26,082 nucleotides of DNA from UM-FILTER-42-14 sp964586055 (GTDB taxonomy: Bacteria > Patescibacteriota > Microgenomatia > UBA1400 > PJMF01): assembly GCA_964586055.1 (NCBI GenBank), contig CAZPFX010000013.1, positions 1 through 26,082 on the forward strand, written 5' to 3'. This document shows, one piece after another, positions 1-7,201 of this stretch (position 1 is the first letter of the stretch; every line of letters begins with the position of its first letter). A program made the position numbers and the translations under genes. The notes beneath the pieces are model-generated. The model saw nothing but the letters and a program-made list of their open reading frames with translations. It ran no database searches and had not been told where the DNA came from.

Positions 1-36
1 ACGCTTCTTGTAAGCTTAGAGACTTAAACTTGAGTC

Positions 37-1224
37 GTGTCACTTAGACCTTGGCTAATATTTTGGTTACTGCTTTTATGTAGTATTTTTCTTTATCTAA
101 TTACTGCTCAGGAAGCTAGGGCCCAAGTCTTCATTTCTGAAATTTATCCAAATCCAAACAGTGGTGAATCTGAGTGGATAGAAATTTATAACAGTTCTAC
201 ACAGTCTGCTGACCTAAGCGGATTTAGCCTCTACGACACCCTCTCGCAGCCAAGTCTGCTAGTTAGATTCTCTGACCTGATAATTGCTCCCCTGACTTCC
301 TACGTCGCCACCATTTCTGGAAGCAAGCTCAACAACACTGGTGACACAGTCATTTTTTACGATAGTCAACAAGCCACAGCATCTGCGATGAGCTATGAAT
401 CAAGTGAAAAAGGTTTGTCGTGGAATTTAACTTCTCTTTTTGATTCAAGTATCTATCTTGCCACTCCCAGCGCAGGAATATTTGTTGCTAAAGAAGTAGT
501 TGTAGAAATTGAAGAGCCGGAGTCGGCTTCTGAGTCAGCAGAAACACCAGCGGCAACTCAAACAGAACCCATTGATACTTCCAAAATAACTCTGAGCGAA
601 ATCATGGCCTGTCCAAATACTGGGAACTTAGAATGGATAGAGCTTTTTAGTGAAAAAGATATAACTTTAGAAAACTGGATTTTAACTGATAAATCTGGTA
701 ACACCAGAAATCTATCTGGGGAAATCGATGCAAATAGTTATGGTGTTTTCGAATGGAGCAGCAGTATTCTGAATAATAGTGGTGATGAATTTTCTATTGT
801 GACTAACATCGGGCAGTTGGTCGCCGAAGCAAAGTATGAAGAGTGCAAAGTCGGAAAGTCTCTAGTTTTTCTAAATAATGAGTGGCAGCCATCTGAACCA
901 AGTCCTGGCTCTGAAAATATCGCACTCAGTTCTGAAGAAAAAAATACAACAACAGCTGCTGTCCAGAAAAAAACACTGGCTCCTACGACTGAGACAAAAA
1001 CACCAACTGCTAATGAAAACCCAAAGATTTTGGGCAGTACTCATAAAGTCATACGTCCATACTACAAAAGCAGCTCTATTGAGCTACTTCCAGAGAATAA
1101 AATCAATAATAATGATAGGGCAAAAATGACTCCAAAACCTCCCAGTCAATCAAGTGAGCCCTTCCCCCATGTTATACTGGGAGGCTTCCTAGTATCTCTC
1201 AGTAGTTGGCTTGCTCGCAAATGA
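37..1224 (+). CDS. Secreted membrane-anchored protein with two lamin-tail (LTD) domains
   Basis: The 395-residue product begins with a hydrophobic signal peptide (about residues 6-23) and a likely cleavage site after ARA (residue 29). Two lamin-tail-like domains follow, at about 31-120 and 184-290. Each opens with a SEI...P/N..(S/L)EWIE(I/L) strand motif and contains a NN(T/S)GD turn. They are separated by an acidic Glu/Ser/Thr/Pro linker. A second Thr/Lys-rich linker (about 300-375) leads to a short hydrophobic segment ending in ARK, a probable membrane anchor. An in-frame TGA at 31-33 forces the start to GTG at 37 or later; no strong Shine-Dalgarno is visible. LTD domains in bacteria occur on extracellular proteins and are thought to bind surfaces or nucleic acids. 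The exact role here is unknown. It overlaps the next gene by ATGA. Confidence 0.8.
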   Translation: MSLRPWLIFWLLLLCSIFLYLITAQEARAQVFISEIYPNPNSGESEWIEIYNSSTQSADLSGFSLYDTLSQPSLLVRFSDLIIAPLTSYVATISGSKLNNTGDTVIFYDSQQATASAMSYESSEKGLSWNLTSLFDSSIYLATPSAGIFVAKEVVVEIEEPESASESAETPAATQTEPIDTSKITLSEIMACPNTGNLEWIELFSEKDITLENWILTDKSGNTRNLSGEIDANSYGVFEWSSSILNNSGDEFSIVTNIGQLVAEAKYEECKVGKSLVFLNNEWQPSEPSPGSENIALSSEEKNTTTAAVQKKTLAPTTETKTPTANENPKILGSTHKVIRPYYKSSSIELLPENKINNNDRAKMTPKPPSQSSEPFPHVILGGFLVSLSSWLARK

Positions 1225-1604
1225 AACTCCTCAACAAAAACTTAATTTTCGTCACTGCCTATGCTCCGGTGATCATCTGGGCGGTTGCGATATTTGTAGT
1301 CTCGGGCCAACAAGTTATACCTGGTTTTTCACTCCAAACAACCGATTTTCTCTTCAAGAAAGCCGGACACATGACTGCCTATGCGATCATGTATCTGTTA
1401 CTTTTTCGGGCTCAAAGAATTACTAGACCTCAAGATACTTCTTATCGCGTCTGGCTCTTACCTCTGATCTTCACTGTGCTTTACGCTGTCAGTGATGAAC
1501 TCCACCAATCATTCGTTTCTGGCAGACATGGTACCTTACGCGACGTTGGATTTGATTCTCTCGGGGCGGCAATTGCCTTCCTGAAACTCTACAAGTACCT
1601 ATAA
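1221..1604 (+). CDS. VanZ-like small integral membrane protein
   Basis: The 127-residue protein has about four membrane segments and the VanZ-family polar signature: K47-x2-H50-x3-Y54, D92-E93-x2-Q96, R102, D108 and D112-x2-G115. The named member VanZ gives low-level teicoplanin resistance, but most relatives are uncharacterised envelope proteins. I chose ATG at 1221 because it forms an ATGA overlap with the stop of the lamin-tail gene (1222-1224), implying translational coupling. A TTG at 1206 is in frame and would add five residues. Co-expression with a surface LTD protein suggests an envelope role; that is inference. Confidence 0.78.
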   Translation: MKLLNKNLIFVTAYAPVIIWAVAIFVVSGQQVIPGFSLQTTDFLFKKAGHMTAYAIMYLLLFRAQRITRPQDTSYRVWLLPLIFTVLYAVSDELHQSFVSGRHGTLRDVGFDSLGAAIAFLKLYKYL

Positions 1605-1619
1605 TAGTTGATTCACCAC

Positions 1620-1647
1620 TTGACTTGGTATATCCATCCAGTACACT
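1620..1647 (+). promoter_or_regulatory. Putative sigma-70-type promoter for the HU gene
   Basis: TTGACT at 1620-1625 matches five of six -35 bases, and TACACT at 1642-1647 matches four of six -10 bases, with a 16-base spacer. It lies just downstream of the VanZ stop and would give a leader of roughly 45 bases. The call rests on pattern matching alone. Confidence 0.4.
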
Positions 1648-1664
1648 AGTTTTTGCTGGCCCGT

Positions 1665-1685
1665 TATCAGGTTATTGTGCTGATA
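1665..1685 (+). other. Small hairpin in the HU leader, next to the ribosome binding site
   Basis: TATCAG (1665-1670) and CTGATA (1680-1685) form a perfect 6-bp stem around a 9-base loop. It ends one base before the GAAAGGA Shine-Dalgarno (1687-1693). It could influence HU translation, or it could be chance given its short length. Confidence 0.35.
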
Positions 1686-1701
1686 CGAAAGGAAAAAAAG
1701 C

Positions 1702-1977
1702 ATGACAAAGTCACAACTTATTGCAGTTGTTGCAAAAAAAGCTCATCTTACTAAGAAGGCATCTGCTGACGCAGTTAACGCTCTTTTTGATGAGATCACT
1801 CGAGCACTAGTTAAAGGAGATAAAGTTGTTATCTCTGGAATTGGTACGCTCTACGTGAGTGTTGTCAAAGACAAACAAGTTGTCCCATTTGGCAACGAGA
1901 AAAAGCGACAGACCATCAAAAGTCATCGCGTTGTCAACTTAAAAGTAGGCAAACCTCTTAAAAAACAGGTTTGGTAA
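1702..1977 (+). CDS. HU/IHF-family DNA-binding protein
   Basis: The 91-residue protein has the normal length and fold pattern of HU: helical half MTKSQLIAVVAKKA..LTKKASADAVNALFDEIT, then the turn G-D-K-V-V-I-S-G-I-G-T-L at 39-50, the beta arms, and a C-terminal VGKPLKKQV helix. HU dimers bend and compact DNA. The arm tip is divergent: the usual GRNPxTG segment with the intercalating proline is replaced by KQVVPFGNEKKRQTI (59-72 region), so the bending proline may be P62. GAAAGGA at 1687-1693 is the ribosome binding site. A promoter before it and a terminator after it make this a single-gene transcript. Confidence 0.92.
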   Translation: MTKSQLIAVVAKKAHLTKKASADAVNALFDEITRALVKGDKVVISGIGTLYVSVVKDKQVVPFGNEKKRQTIKSHRVVNLKVGKPLKKQVW

Positions 1978-2000
1978 TTACTTCTATTATTGATACAAAG

Positions 2001-2029
2001 AAAACACCCTTCGCAAGAAGGGTGTTTTT
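2001..2029 (+). terminator. Rho-independent terminator after the HU gene
   Basis: A perfect 12-bp stem (2001-2012 with 2017-2028) is closed by a GCAA tetraloop (GNRA type) and ends in a run of five T. The A-rich 5' side and T-rich 3' side would also let it work from the opposite strand. It stops only six bases before the first permease start codon. Confidence 0.88.
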
Positions 2030-2034
2030 AGTTT

Positions 2035-2862
2035 ATGCTCGATCAATTGATGATAAAAAAAGCCCTAATATCTTATCTTAAAATACTTCGCTTCAAGTTT
2101 ATTAATATCCTCCAATGGAGAACTGAATTAGTAATTTGGATATTGCTTGATATTTTGCCGTTTTCAATCATGATATTTGTATGGAAGGCTATCTTTGGAG
2201 AAAATGTCGAGATTCAGCAGACAAGCTTTTCTGACGTAGTCTTGTTCTATTTTTTAGTAATCATTATCCAAGGACTGACTAGTGTCCACTTTGAAGAGTA
2301 CAGACCAACTGAAATTCGAATGGGCAGGATCGACTTTTTCCTTGTCAAGCCATACTCCTATCTAAAAGAATTAGTGGTGAACGACGTTGCTGCCAAATTC
2401 CTGTTCATCATTCTCTTTACGCCCGTAATGATACTATTTTATCGATATCTATCACTATTCACTCCATTTTCTTTACCAAATCTTAACCTCTCCCACTGGT
2501 TAGCTTTCATCACGCTGCTCTTTATTGCCTATTTACTACAGCTTCTTTTATCAATGCTAATCACCCTCAGCGCTTTCTGGCTAGAGGGAGCCAGCGGCCT
2601 ATCTCATTTCAAGTGGCTATCCATCTCTCTCCTGAGTGGAGCCCTAATCCCCCTACCTCTCATGCCTGAGTGGCTAAGAACTTTAACCCTTGCTCTCCCG
2701 TTCAAAGTATTTTATGCCCTGCCAATATTTGTGATTCAAGATGCTACTCTGCCCACAATGGCAGATTGGCTAATGGTGTCTCTGTCTGTCATTACTTTGT
2801 ACATGACTGTATTATTTGTCTGGAAAAAAGGTGTTAAACATTATGCATCAGCAGGAGGCTAA
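2035..2862 (+). CDS. ABC-2 family permease 1 (ABC2_membrane_6-like)
   Basis: The 275-residue protein has about six membrane segments. It carries the motif shared by all four permeases of this cluster, G97-x3-F-F-L-V-K-P106, after the second membrane region, and ends with WKKGVKHYASAGG. Length and pattern fit the PF06182/DUF990-type permeases that pair in exporters. It most resembles permease 3 (start 4676), which has the same WKKG..HY..AG tail. ATG 2035 lies six bases after the HU terminator; ATG 2050 (residue 6) is an alternative that matches the paralog's N-terminus better. AAGG in the terminator arm (2018-2021) is the only Shine-Dalgarno-like sequence upstream. Substrate unknown. Confidence 0.82.
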   Translation: MLDQLMIKKALISYLKILRFKFINILQWRTELVIWILLDILPFSIMIFVWKAIFGENVEIQQTSFSDVVLFYFLVIIIQGLTSVHFEEYRPTEIRMGRIDFFLVKPYSYLKELVVNDVAAKFLFIILFTPVMILFYRYLSLFTPFSLPNLNLSHWLAFITLLFIAYLLQLLLSMLITLSAFWLEGASGLSHFKWLSISLLSGALIPLPLMPEWLRTLTLALPFKVFYALPIFVIQDATLPTMADWLMVSLSVITLYMTVLFVWKKGVKHYASAGG

Positions 2863-2865
2863 ACA

Positions 2866-3660
2866 ATGAGTTTGGGCAAATACTGGCATTTATTTTGGAA
2901 GTTCCGAGGTATCCAATTCATGAAAATGACGGAGTATCGTGGTGATTTCTTATTCTGGTCCTTCATTTCCATTCTTTGGACGATTTTTAATTTTTTTGCT
3001 TTCTCGCTGATACTACGAGTCAGTGGCAACATCGCTGGTTGGAATCAGTACGAAATGTATCTACTACTTGGAACCTTCACCATTATCGATGCCTTCACTT
3101 GGTCGTTCTTTTTTGAGAACATGAGCAACTATACAAGACAAATTTTTAAAGGCGAGTTGGATTATTTATTGACAAAACCAGTCGATGCAATTTTCCTGCT
3201 GACGACTACGGAAAATTCTTATAATGGTGTTTTCAGATTAATTATCGGTATCAGCGTGATCATATATTCACTAATAAAACTCAACATCAGCTCCTCACTT
3301 ACTGGGGTGTCACTCTATATTATTTTGTTGTCCTCAGGATTATTGTTGATGTACAGTTGCTGGTTCATCATCGCTACTCTGGCATTTTGGGTGGAAAAAC
3401 TTGACAACATCAATCAAATTATTCCTGGATTCAGACGTATCCTTCAGATACCCAGAAGTGTCTTTACAGGAGCTTTCTCGACAGTTTTAACAGTTCTAAT
3501 ACCTCTAGCCTTAATTGCCTCAGTTCCTAGCGAGGTCTTGCTTGGAAGATCGAACTTAATTGTGATTATCTGGCTACTAATCAGTACGGTCTTGACTGGA
3601 TTTGCTGGAAGAATCTTTTTCAATTTCTCTATCAAGAAATACAGCAGTGTAGGCAGTTAA
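2866..3660 (+). CDS. ABC-2 family permease 2 (ABC2_membrane_6-like)
   Basis: This 264-residue polytopic protein has about six membrane segments and the shared cytoplasmic motif G96-E-L-D-Y-L-L-T-K-P105. Its C-terminal third, with IPRSVFTGAF then a long hydrophobic run ending VPSEVLLGR, matches the second permease type of these exporters and the layout of permease 4 (start 5467). An ideal AGGAGG (2853-2858) lies seven bases before the ATG, within the end of permease 1; the two genes are three bases apart. It probably forms a heteromeric membrane channel with permease 1, energised by the ATPase encoded next. Confidence 0.83.
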   Translation: MSLGKYWHLFWKFRGIQFMKMTEYRGDFLFWSFISILWTIFNFFAFSLILRVSGNIAGWNQYEMYLLLGTFTIIDAFTWSFFFENMSNYTRQIFKGELDYLLTKPVDAIFLLTTTENSYNGVFRLIIGISVIIYSLIKLNISSSLTGVSLYIILLSSGLLLMYSCWFIIATLAFWVEKLDNINQIIPGFRRILQIPRSVFTGAFSTVLTVLIPLALIASVPSEVLLGRSNLIVIIWLLISTVLTGFAGRIFFNFSIKKYSSVGS

Positions 3661-3680
3661 GACAGGTATAATGGAGGACT

Positions 3681-4679
3681 ATGTCATCAATTCCAGCAGT
3701 TAAAGTAGATCACCTAAAGAAACACTTTAAGGTCTATAAAAAGAAACCAGGCTTCAAAGGTTCAATTGAGTCCCTTTGGCATCGTGAGTACGAAACTGTT
3801 AAAGCTGTCGATGATATTTCATTCAATATAGAGCAGGGAGAAATTGTTGGCTTCATCGGCCAAAATGGCGCAGGAAAAACGACTACTCTGAAAGTTCTCT
3901 CGGGACTTCTCTTCCCAACCACAGGAAGTGTCTCTGTTCTCGGGTTCGATCCTTGGAAAAGGCAGGCGGCTTTTCAGAAGCAATTTTCTTTAGTCATGGG
4001 CCAAAAGAATCAACTCTGGTGGGACTTACCTGCCATGGAGACTTTTTTGTTAAATCAAACAATATATGAAGTCCCTGAGAAACAATTTAGGAATACCCTC
4101 GATACTCTTGTCGAGATCCTCGACGTAAAAGATATTATCAATATTCAAGTGCGCAAGCTCTCGCTCGGGCAAAGAATGAAGTGTGAGCTCATCGCCTCTC
4201 TACTTCATAATCCAAAAGTGCTTTTTCTTGATGAGCCAACCATTGGTTTAGACGTAGTCATGCAAAAGTCCCTTAGAGATTTCATCAGACAATACAATAA
4301 AGATTTTGGGGCCACTATTATTCTGACAAGCCACTACATGGACGATGTCAAAGAACTTTGTGAGAGAGCGATAATGATCGATCGTGGTAAGAAAGTTTTC
4401 GACGGCCAACTCTCAAAGCTCATTGATAAATACGCAAGAAATAAGATCCTCTCTCTTGTTTTCAGCAAAGAGATTATGAAAAAAGATCTCAAAGAATTTG
4501 GCACAATTAAAGATTGGTCTGGATCAACAGCCACCCTATTAGTTCCTAGAAAAGAAGCCACTAAACGAGCTGCGAAAATGCTAACTAATCTCCCAATCCA
4601 AGATCTTAACATTGAAGAAGTTCCTCTTGAAGCAATCATCAGAGAGGTATTTGGAGAAGAAAATCGCTCTCATTCGTGA
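3681..4679 (+). CDS. ABC transporter ATP-binding protein (exporter ATPase)
   Basis: The 332-residue protein has all nucleotide-binding motifs: Walker A GQNGAGKTT (60-68), Q-loop Q108, signature LSLGQ (160-164), Walker B VLFLDE (180-185), D-loop region near GLD191 and H-loop H218. The extra N-terminal region with a SLWHREYETV segment (31-40) and a C-terminal extension of about 90 residues fit the DrrA-like ATPases that partner ABC2_membrane_6 permeases. GGAGG (3673-3677) is only three bases from the ATG, an unusually short spacing. It is the only ATPase in the five-gene operon, so it presumably powers both permease pairs. The stop overlaps the next start as GTGA. Confidence 0.93.
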   Translation: MSSIPAVKVDHLKKHFKVYKKKPGFKGSIESLWHREYETVKAVDDISFNIEQGEIVGFIGQNGAGKTTTLKVLSGLLFPTTGSVSVLGFDPWKRQAAFQKQFSLVMGQKNQLWWDLPAMETFLLNQTIYEVPEKQFRNTLDTLVEILDVKDIINIQVRKLSLGQRMKCELIASLLHNPKVLFLDEPTIGLDVVMQKSLRDFIRQYNKDFGATIILTSHYMDDVKELCERAIMIDRGKKVFDGQLSKLIDKYARNKILSLVFSKEIMKKDLKEFGTIKDWSGSTATLLVPRKEATKRAAKMLTNLPIQDLNIEEVPLEAIIREVFGEENRSHS

Positions 4680-5467
4680 AAAAATATTTCAGAATCCTCA
4701 GCTTATCATGGCAGAATGGCCTGGCTTATAGGGCAGACGTTATTTTATGGCGCTTTAGACAATTCCTTAATTCTCTGATGTCGCTTACTGTGTGGAGTGT
4801 CATCTTCACCCAAGAGAATTCTCTGTTCGGTTACAGCAAAGATCAAATGATTACCTACATTTTCATTGCTGCATTCTTACAAGGCTTCATTCTCGCGACG
4901 TCACTCCATGGGCTGGCCAGCAGAGTCTATTCGGGAGAGTTAAGCGCCCTCCTCCTAAAGCCAATATCTCTCTTTGCCTACTTCTCAATGGAAGAGCTGG
5001 CTGACAAAGCGAAAAATGTTTTTTTTGTTTTGATTGAAAGCGCAATACTTTTCGTCATCTTTAAGCCAATTTTAGTTATTCCTAATTTCGGCCAATTATT
5101 ACTTTTCATTCTTTGGGCAATGGGCGGAGCAGTTCTAAATTTTTTCTTTTCATTGCTATTTGGAACCCTTGGCTTCTGGAGTCCAGAGACATGGGGACCC
5201 AAATTCTTATTTTTTATTTTGGCCGACTTCAGTGCTGGAAAGTTATTCCCACTAGATATCATGCCTGAACTACTTCAGAAGTTTATATTCATGACTCCCT
5301 TTCCGTACTTAGCGTTCATGCAAACCCAACTTTTCCTAGGCAAACTAAGTTCCTCTGAAACTATCTACCATACCCTGGTGCTATTTTCCTGGATTGTCGC
5401 TTTATCACTAATCAACAAATTTCTTTGGAAAAAGGGACTAAGACACTACGAGGCAGCTGGACAATAA
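4676..5467 (+). CDS. ABC-2 family permease 3, paralog of permease 1
   Basis: This 263-residue, roughly six-segment membrane protein starts at GTG 4676, overlapping the ATPase stop (GTGA). The sequence aligns with permease 1 in its N-terminal YRADVILW segment, in the loop G87-E-L-S-A-L-L-L-K-P96, and in the C-terminal WKKGLRHYEAAGQ. GGAGAAG (4652-4658) is rather far upstream, so coupling to ATPase translation is likely. It is inferred to form the second membrane pair with permease 4. The family exports drugs, lipids or other small molecules in known cases; nothing here identifies the substrate. Confidence 0.83.
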   Translation: MKKYFRILSLSWQNGLAYRADVILWRFRQFLNSLMSLTVWSVIFTQENSLFGYSKDQMITYIFIAAFLQGFILATSLHGLASRVYSGELSALLLKPISLFAYFSMEELADKAKNVFFVLIESAILFVIFKPILVIPNFGQLLLFILWAMGGAVLNFFFSLLFGTLGFWSPETWGPKFLFFILADFSAGKLFPLDIMPELLQKFIFMTPFPYLAFMQTQLFLGKLSSSETIYHTLVLFSWIVALSLINKFLWKKGLRHYEAAGQ

Positions 5468-6264
5468 TGACAACACGATTTAAGACTTACTGGAAAGTTT
5501 GGAAGAGAGCTGGTATCAATGCCCTTCAAATAACATTTGTTAACAGAGGAACCAATGCCTTGTTCGTCGCTGGCAAAAGCATCCGCTTTTTTATCACTCT
5601 ATTATTTTTATTTCTAATTAAAGAAAATGTCCAAACATTTGCTGGCTATACAAGTGATCAGCTTGTAGTCTTCTTTTTGGTTTTTAATTTTATAGACTCT
5701 ATCTCACAAGCACTTTTAAGAGGGGTCTACTCTTTTGGTAGCCAAGTGCGGACTGGCGAGTTTGACTTTTTACTGATTAAGCCCTTGAACCCACTTTTTC
5801 GCATACTTACTGATAAACCTGATATCGATGATGTGATCTTCTTAATACCCTCAAGTATCATTAGTGGTTATATTATTTCGACTCTCAACATAGATATTAG
5901 CTTTCAAAGCATCCTGCTGTTCATAGTTTTATTTTTCAATGCCTTCATGATTGCCGTCGCACTACATATTCTCATCGTTTCGATAACCATTCTCACAACC
6001 CAAGTGGATGGACTACTCTGGCTATATAGGGATTTAACAGCCTTGGGAAAATTTCCAATTAATATTTACTCGAACTTATTAAAGTTCTCATTGTTCTTCA
6101 TCATTCCAATTGGTTTTATGATAACTGTTCCAGCTCAAGTTCTGATGAATACAACGCCCTCCGTACAAATAGGTTGGACACTAACTGTTGGAGTTATTTC
6201 ACTAATAATTAGTCTGAATATTTGGAAAAAATGCTTGGAGCGCTACACGAGCGCAAGCAGCTAA
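5467..6264 (+). CDS. ABC-2 family permease 4, paralog of permease 2
   Basis: I chose ATG 5467 because it overlaps the permease 3 stop as TAATG; a longer in-frame reading from 5425 would overlap that gene by 43 bases and add 14 residues. The 265-residue product has about six membrane segments, the motif G97-E-F-D-F-L-L-I-K-P106, and a C-terminal FPINIYSNLLKFSLFF..P.GF..TVPAQVLM segment equivalent to that of permease 2. It ends WKKCLERYTSASS. It is the last gene of the exporter operon. Its stop (6262-6264) overlaps the stop of rpsI on the opposite strand (6261-6263), leaving no room for a dedicated terminator. Confidence 0.83.
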   Translation: MTTRFKTYWKVWKRAGINALQITFVNRGTNALFVAGKSIRFFITLLFLFLIKENVQTFAGYTSDQLVVFFLVFNFIDSISQALLRGVYSFGSQVRTGEFDFLLIKPLNPLFRILTDKPDIDDVIFLIPSSIISGYIISTLNIDISFQSILLFIVLFFNAFMIAVALHILIVSITILTTQVDGLLWLYRDLTALGKFPINIYSNLLKFSLFFIIPIGFMITVPAQVLMNTTPSVQIGWTLTVGVISLIISLNIWKKCLERYTSASS

Positions 6265-6770
6265 CGTCTTGGAGACTGTCGCTTACGTCGGGCTTTACCA
6301 CCCATACCAATTTTTCTGGTTTCCTTCATTCTGTCATCACGCCTCAGCATGTCTTCAGCCTTTAGGATTGTTCTATTTTCAGGATTAAACTTAACGAGAG
6401 CTCTAGATAAACCAAGTACTACTGCATCAAGTTGAGCAGCGACTCCGGAACCAGAAACTTTTGCTGAAACAGCAAACTTTCCTTTTGTGCCAGTGAGATC
6501 GAATGCTTCATGAAATAACTTTACAGCGTTGTTAATATTAGCAAAGTAATTTTCAGCTAATTTGCCATTAACATAAAATCCAGTTTCACCTTCGTAAATA
6601 CGAACGCGAGCTGTCGCGACTTTACGTCGACCGATTGCTTCAATGTACTTGCCTGTTGGTAAATCTAATTCAGGAAGAGAAGCCTTCGTAGCTTTAGCCT
6701 TCTTAATTGGTTGAATTTTCTTAACAACCTTGCGTGCTTGTCCTTTTTTCTTTGAAAGTCGTAATGCCAT
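6261..6770 (-). CDS. rpsI: Ribosomal protein S9
   Basis: S9 sits in the 30S head and reaches the P site with its C-terminal tail. The S9 core begins at about residue 41 with GKYIEAIGRRKVATARVRI and ends GMGGKARRKRQSPRR. The 169-residue length exceeds the usual 130 because of a 40-residue basic N-terminal extension rich in Lys and Ala. The last five residues are QSPRR where the family normally has QFSKR. The DNA there reads like the usual ending with one T lost and one A gained. ATG lies two bases after the rplM stop. This is the last gene of the ribosomal block; its stop overlaps that of permease 4. Confidence 0.95.
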   Translation of the reverse strand: MALRLSKKKGQARKVVKKIQPIKKAKATKASLPELDLPTGKYIEAIGRRKVATARVRIYEGETGFYVNGKLAENYFANINNAVKLFHEAFDLTGTKGKFAVSAKVSGSGVAAQLDAVVLGLSRALVKFNPENRTILKAEDMLRRDDRMKETRKIGMGGKARRKRQSPRR

Positions 6771-6772
6771 GG

Positions 6773-7201
6773 CTATGCTTCCTTAACTCCAAGTTGACTC
6801 TGATGCTTATGATCTGCACCTGGATACACTTTTAATCTAGTCATTCTATCTGATCGATGTTTGTTTTTTGGCAACATATTTAGAACAGCTAACTCTATCA
6901 CCTGCTCTGGTTTCTTGGCAAGTAATTTGCCGAAATCTGTAGTCTTCAACCCTCCGGGATAATTGGAGTGACGGTAATACATTTTTGTTTTTACTTTAGT
7001 ACCGGTTACTTCAATCTTAGAAGCGTTAGTAACGACTACGTAATCACCATTATCAACATGTGGGGTGAATTCTTTTTTAGCTTTGCCAATGAGGAGCTGG
7101 GCTATCTCTGTTGCAGCTCTACCAAGAACTTTTCCAGAAACATCAATGATGTGCCATTTTCTCTCGACGTCTGCTGGTTTTAGAATGAATGTTTTTTGCA
7201 T
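6773..7201 (-). CDS. rplM: Ribosomal protein L13
   Basis: L13 is an early-assembly protein of the 50S subunit. The 142-residue product is of family length, with the typical W-H-I-I-D-V-S-G-K-V-L-G-R-A start (16-29), G-D-Y-V-V-V-T-N-A at about 52-60, Y-R-H-S-N-Y-P-G-G-L at 76-85 and N-M-L-P-K-N near the C-terminus. Its ATG shares one base with the rplQ stop (TAATG), so it is probably translated by coupling. The rplM-rpsI pair follows rplQ, as in many bacteria where these genes are appended to the alpha operon. Confidence 0.97.
   Translation of the reverse strand: MQKTFILKPADVERKWHIIDVSGKVLGRAATEIAQLLIGKAKKEFTPHVDNGDYVVVTNASKIEVTGTKVKTKMYYRHSNYPGGLKTTDFGKLLAKKPEQVIELAVLNMLPKNKHRSDRMTRLKVYPGADHKHQSQLGVKEA

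Noticed and set aside
1..36. Possible end of an upstream gene at the left edge
   Set aside because: Stops occur in several frames within these 36 bases and nothing identifiable can be read, so no partial gene is called.
5425..5466. Longer in-frame start for permease 4 (14 extra residues)
   Set aside because: It would overlap permease 3 by 43 bases; ATG 5467 gives a TAATG junction and an N-terminus matching permease 2.
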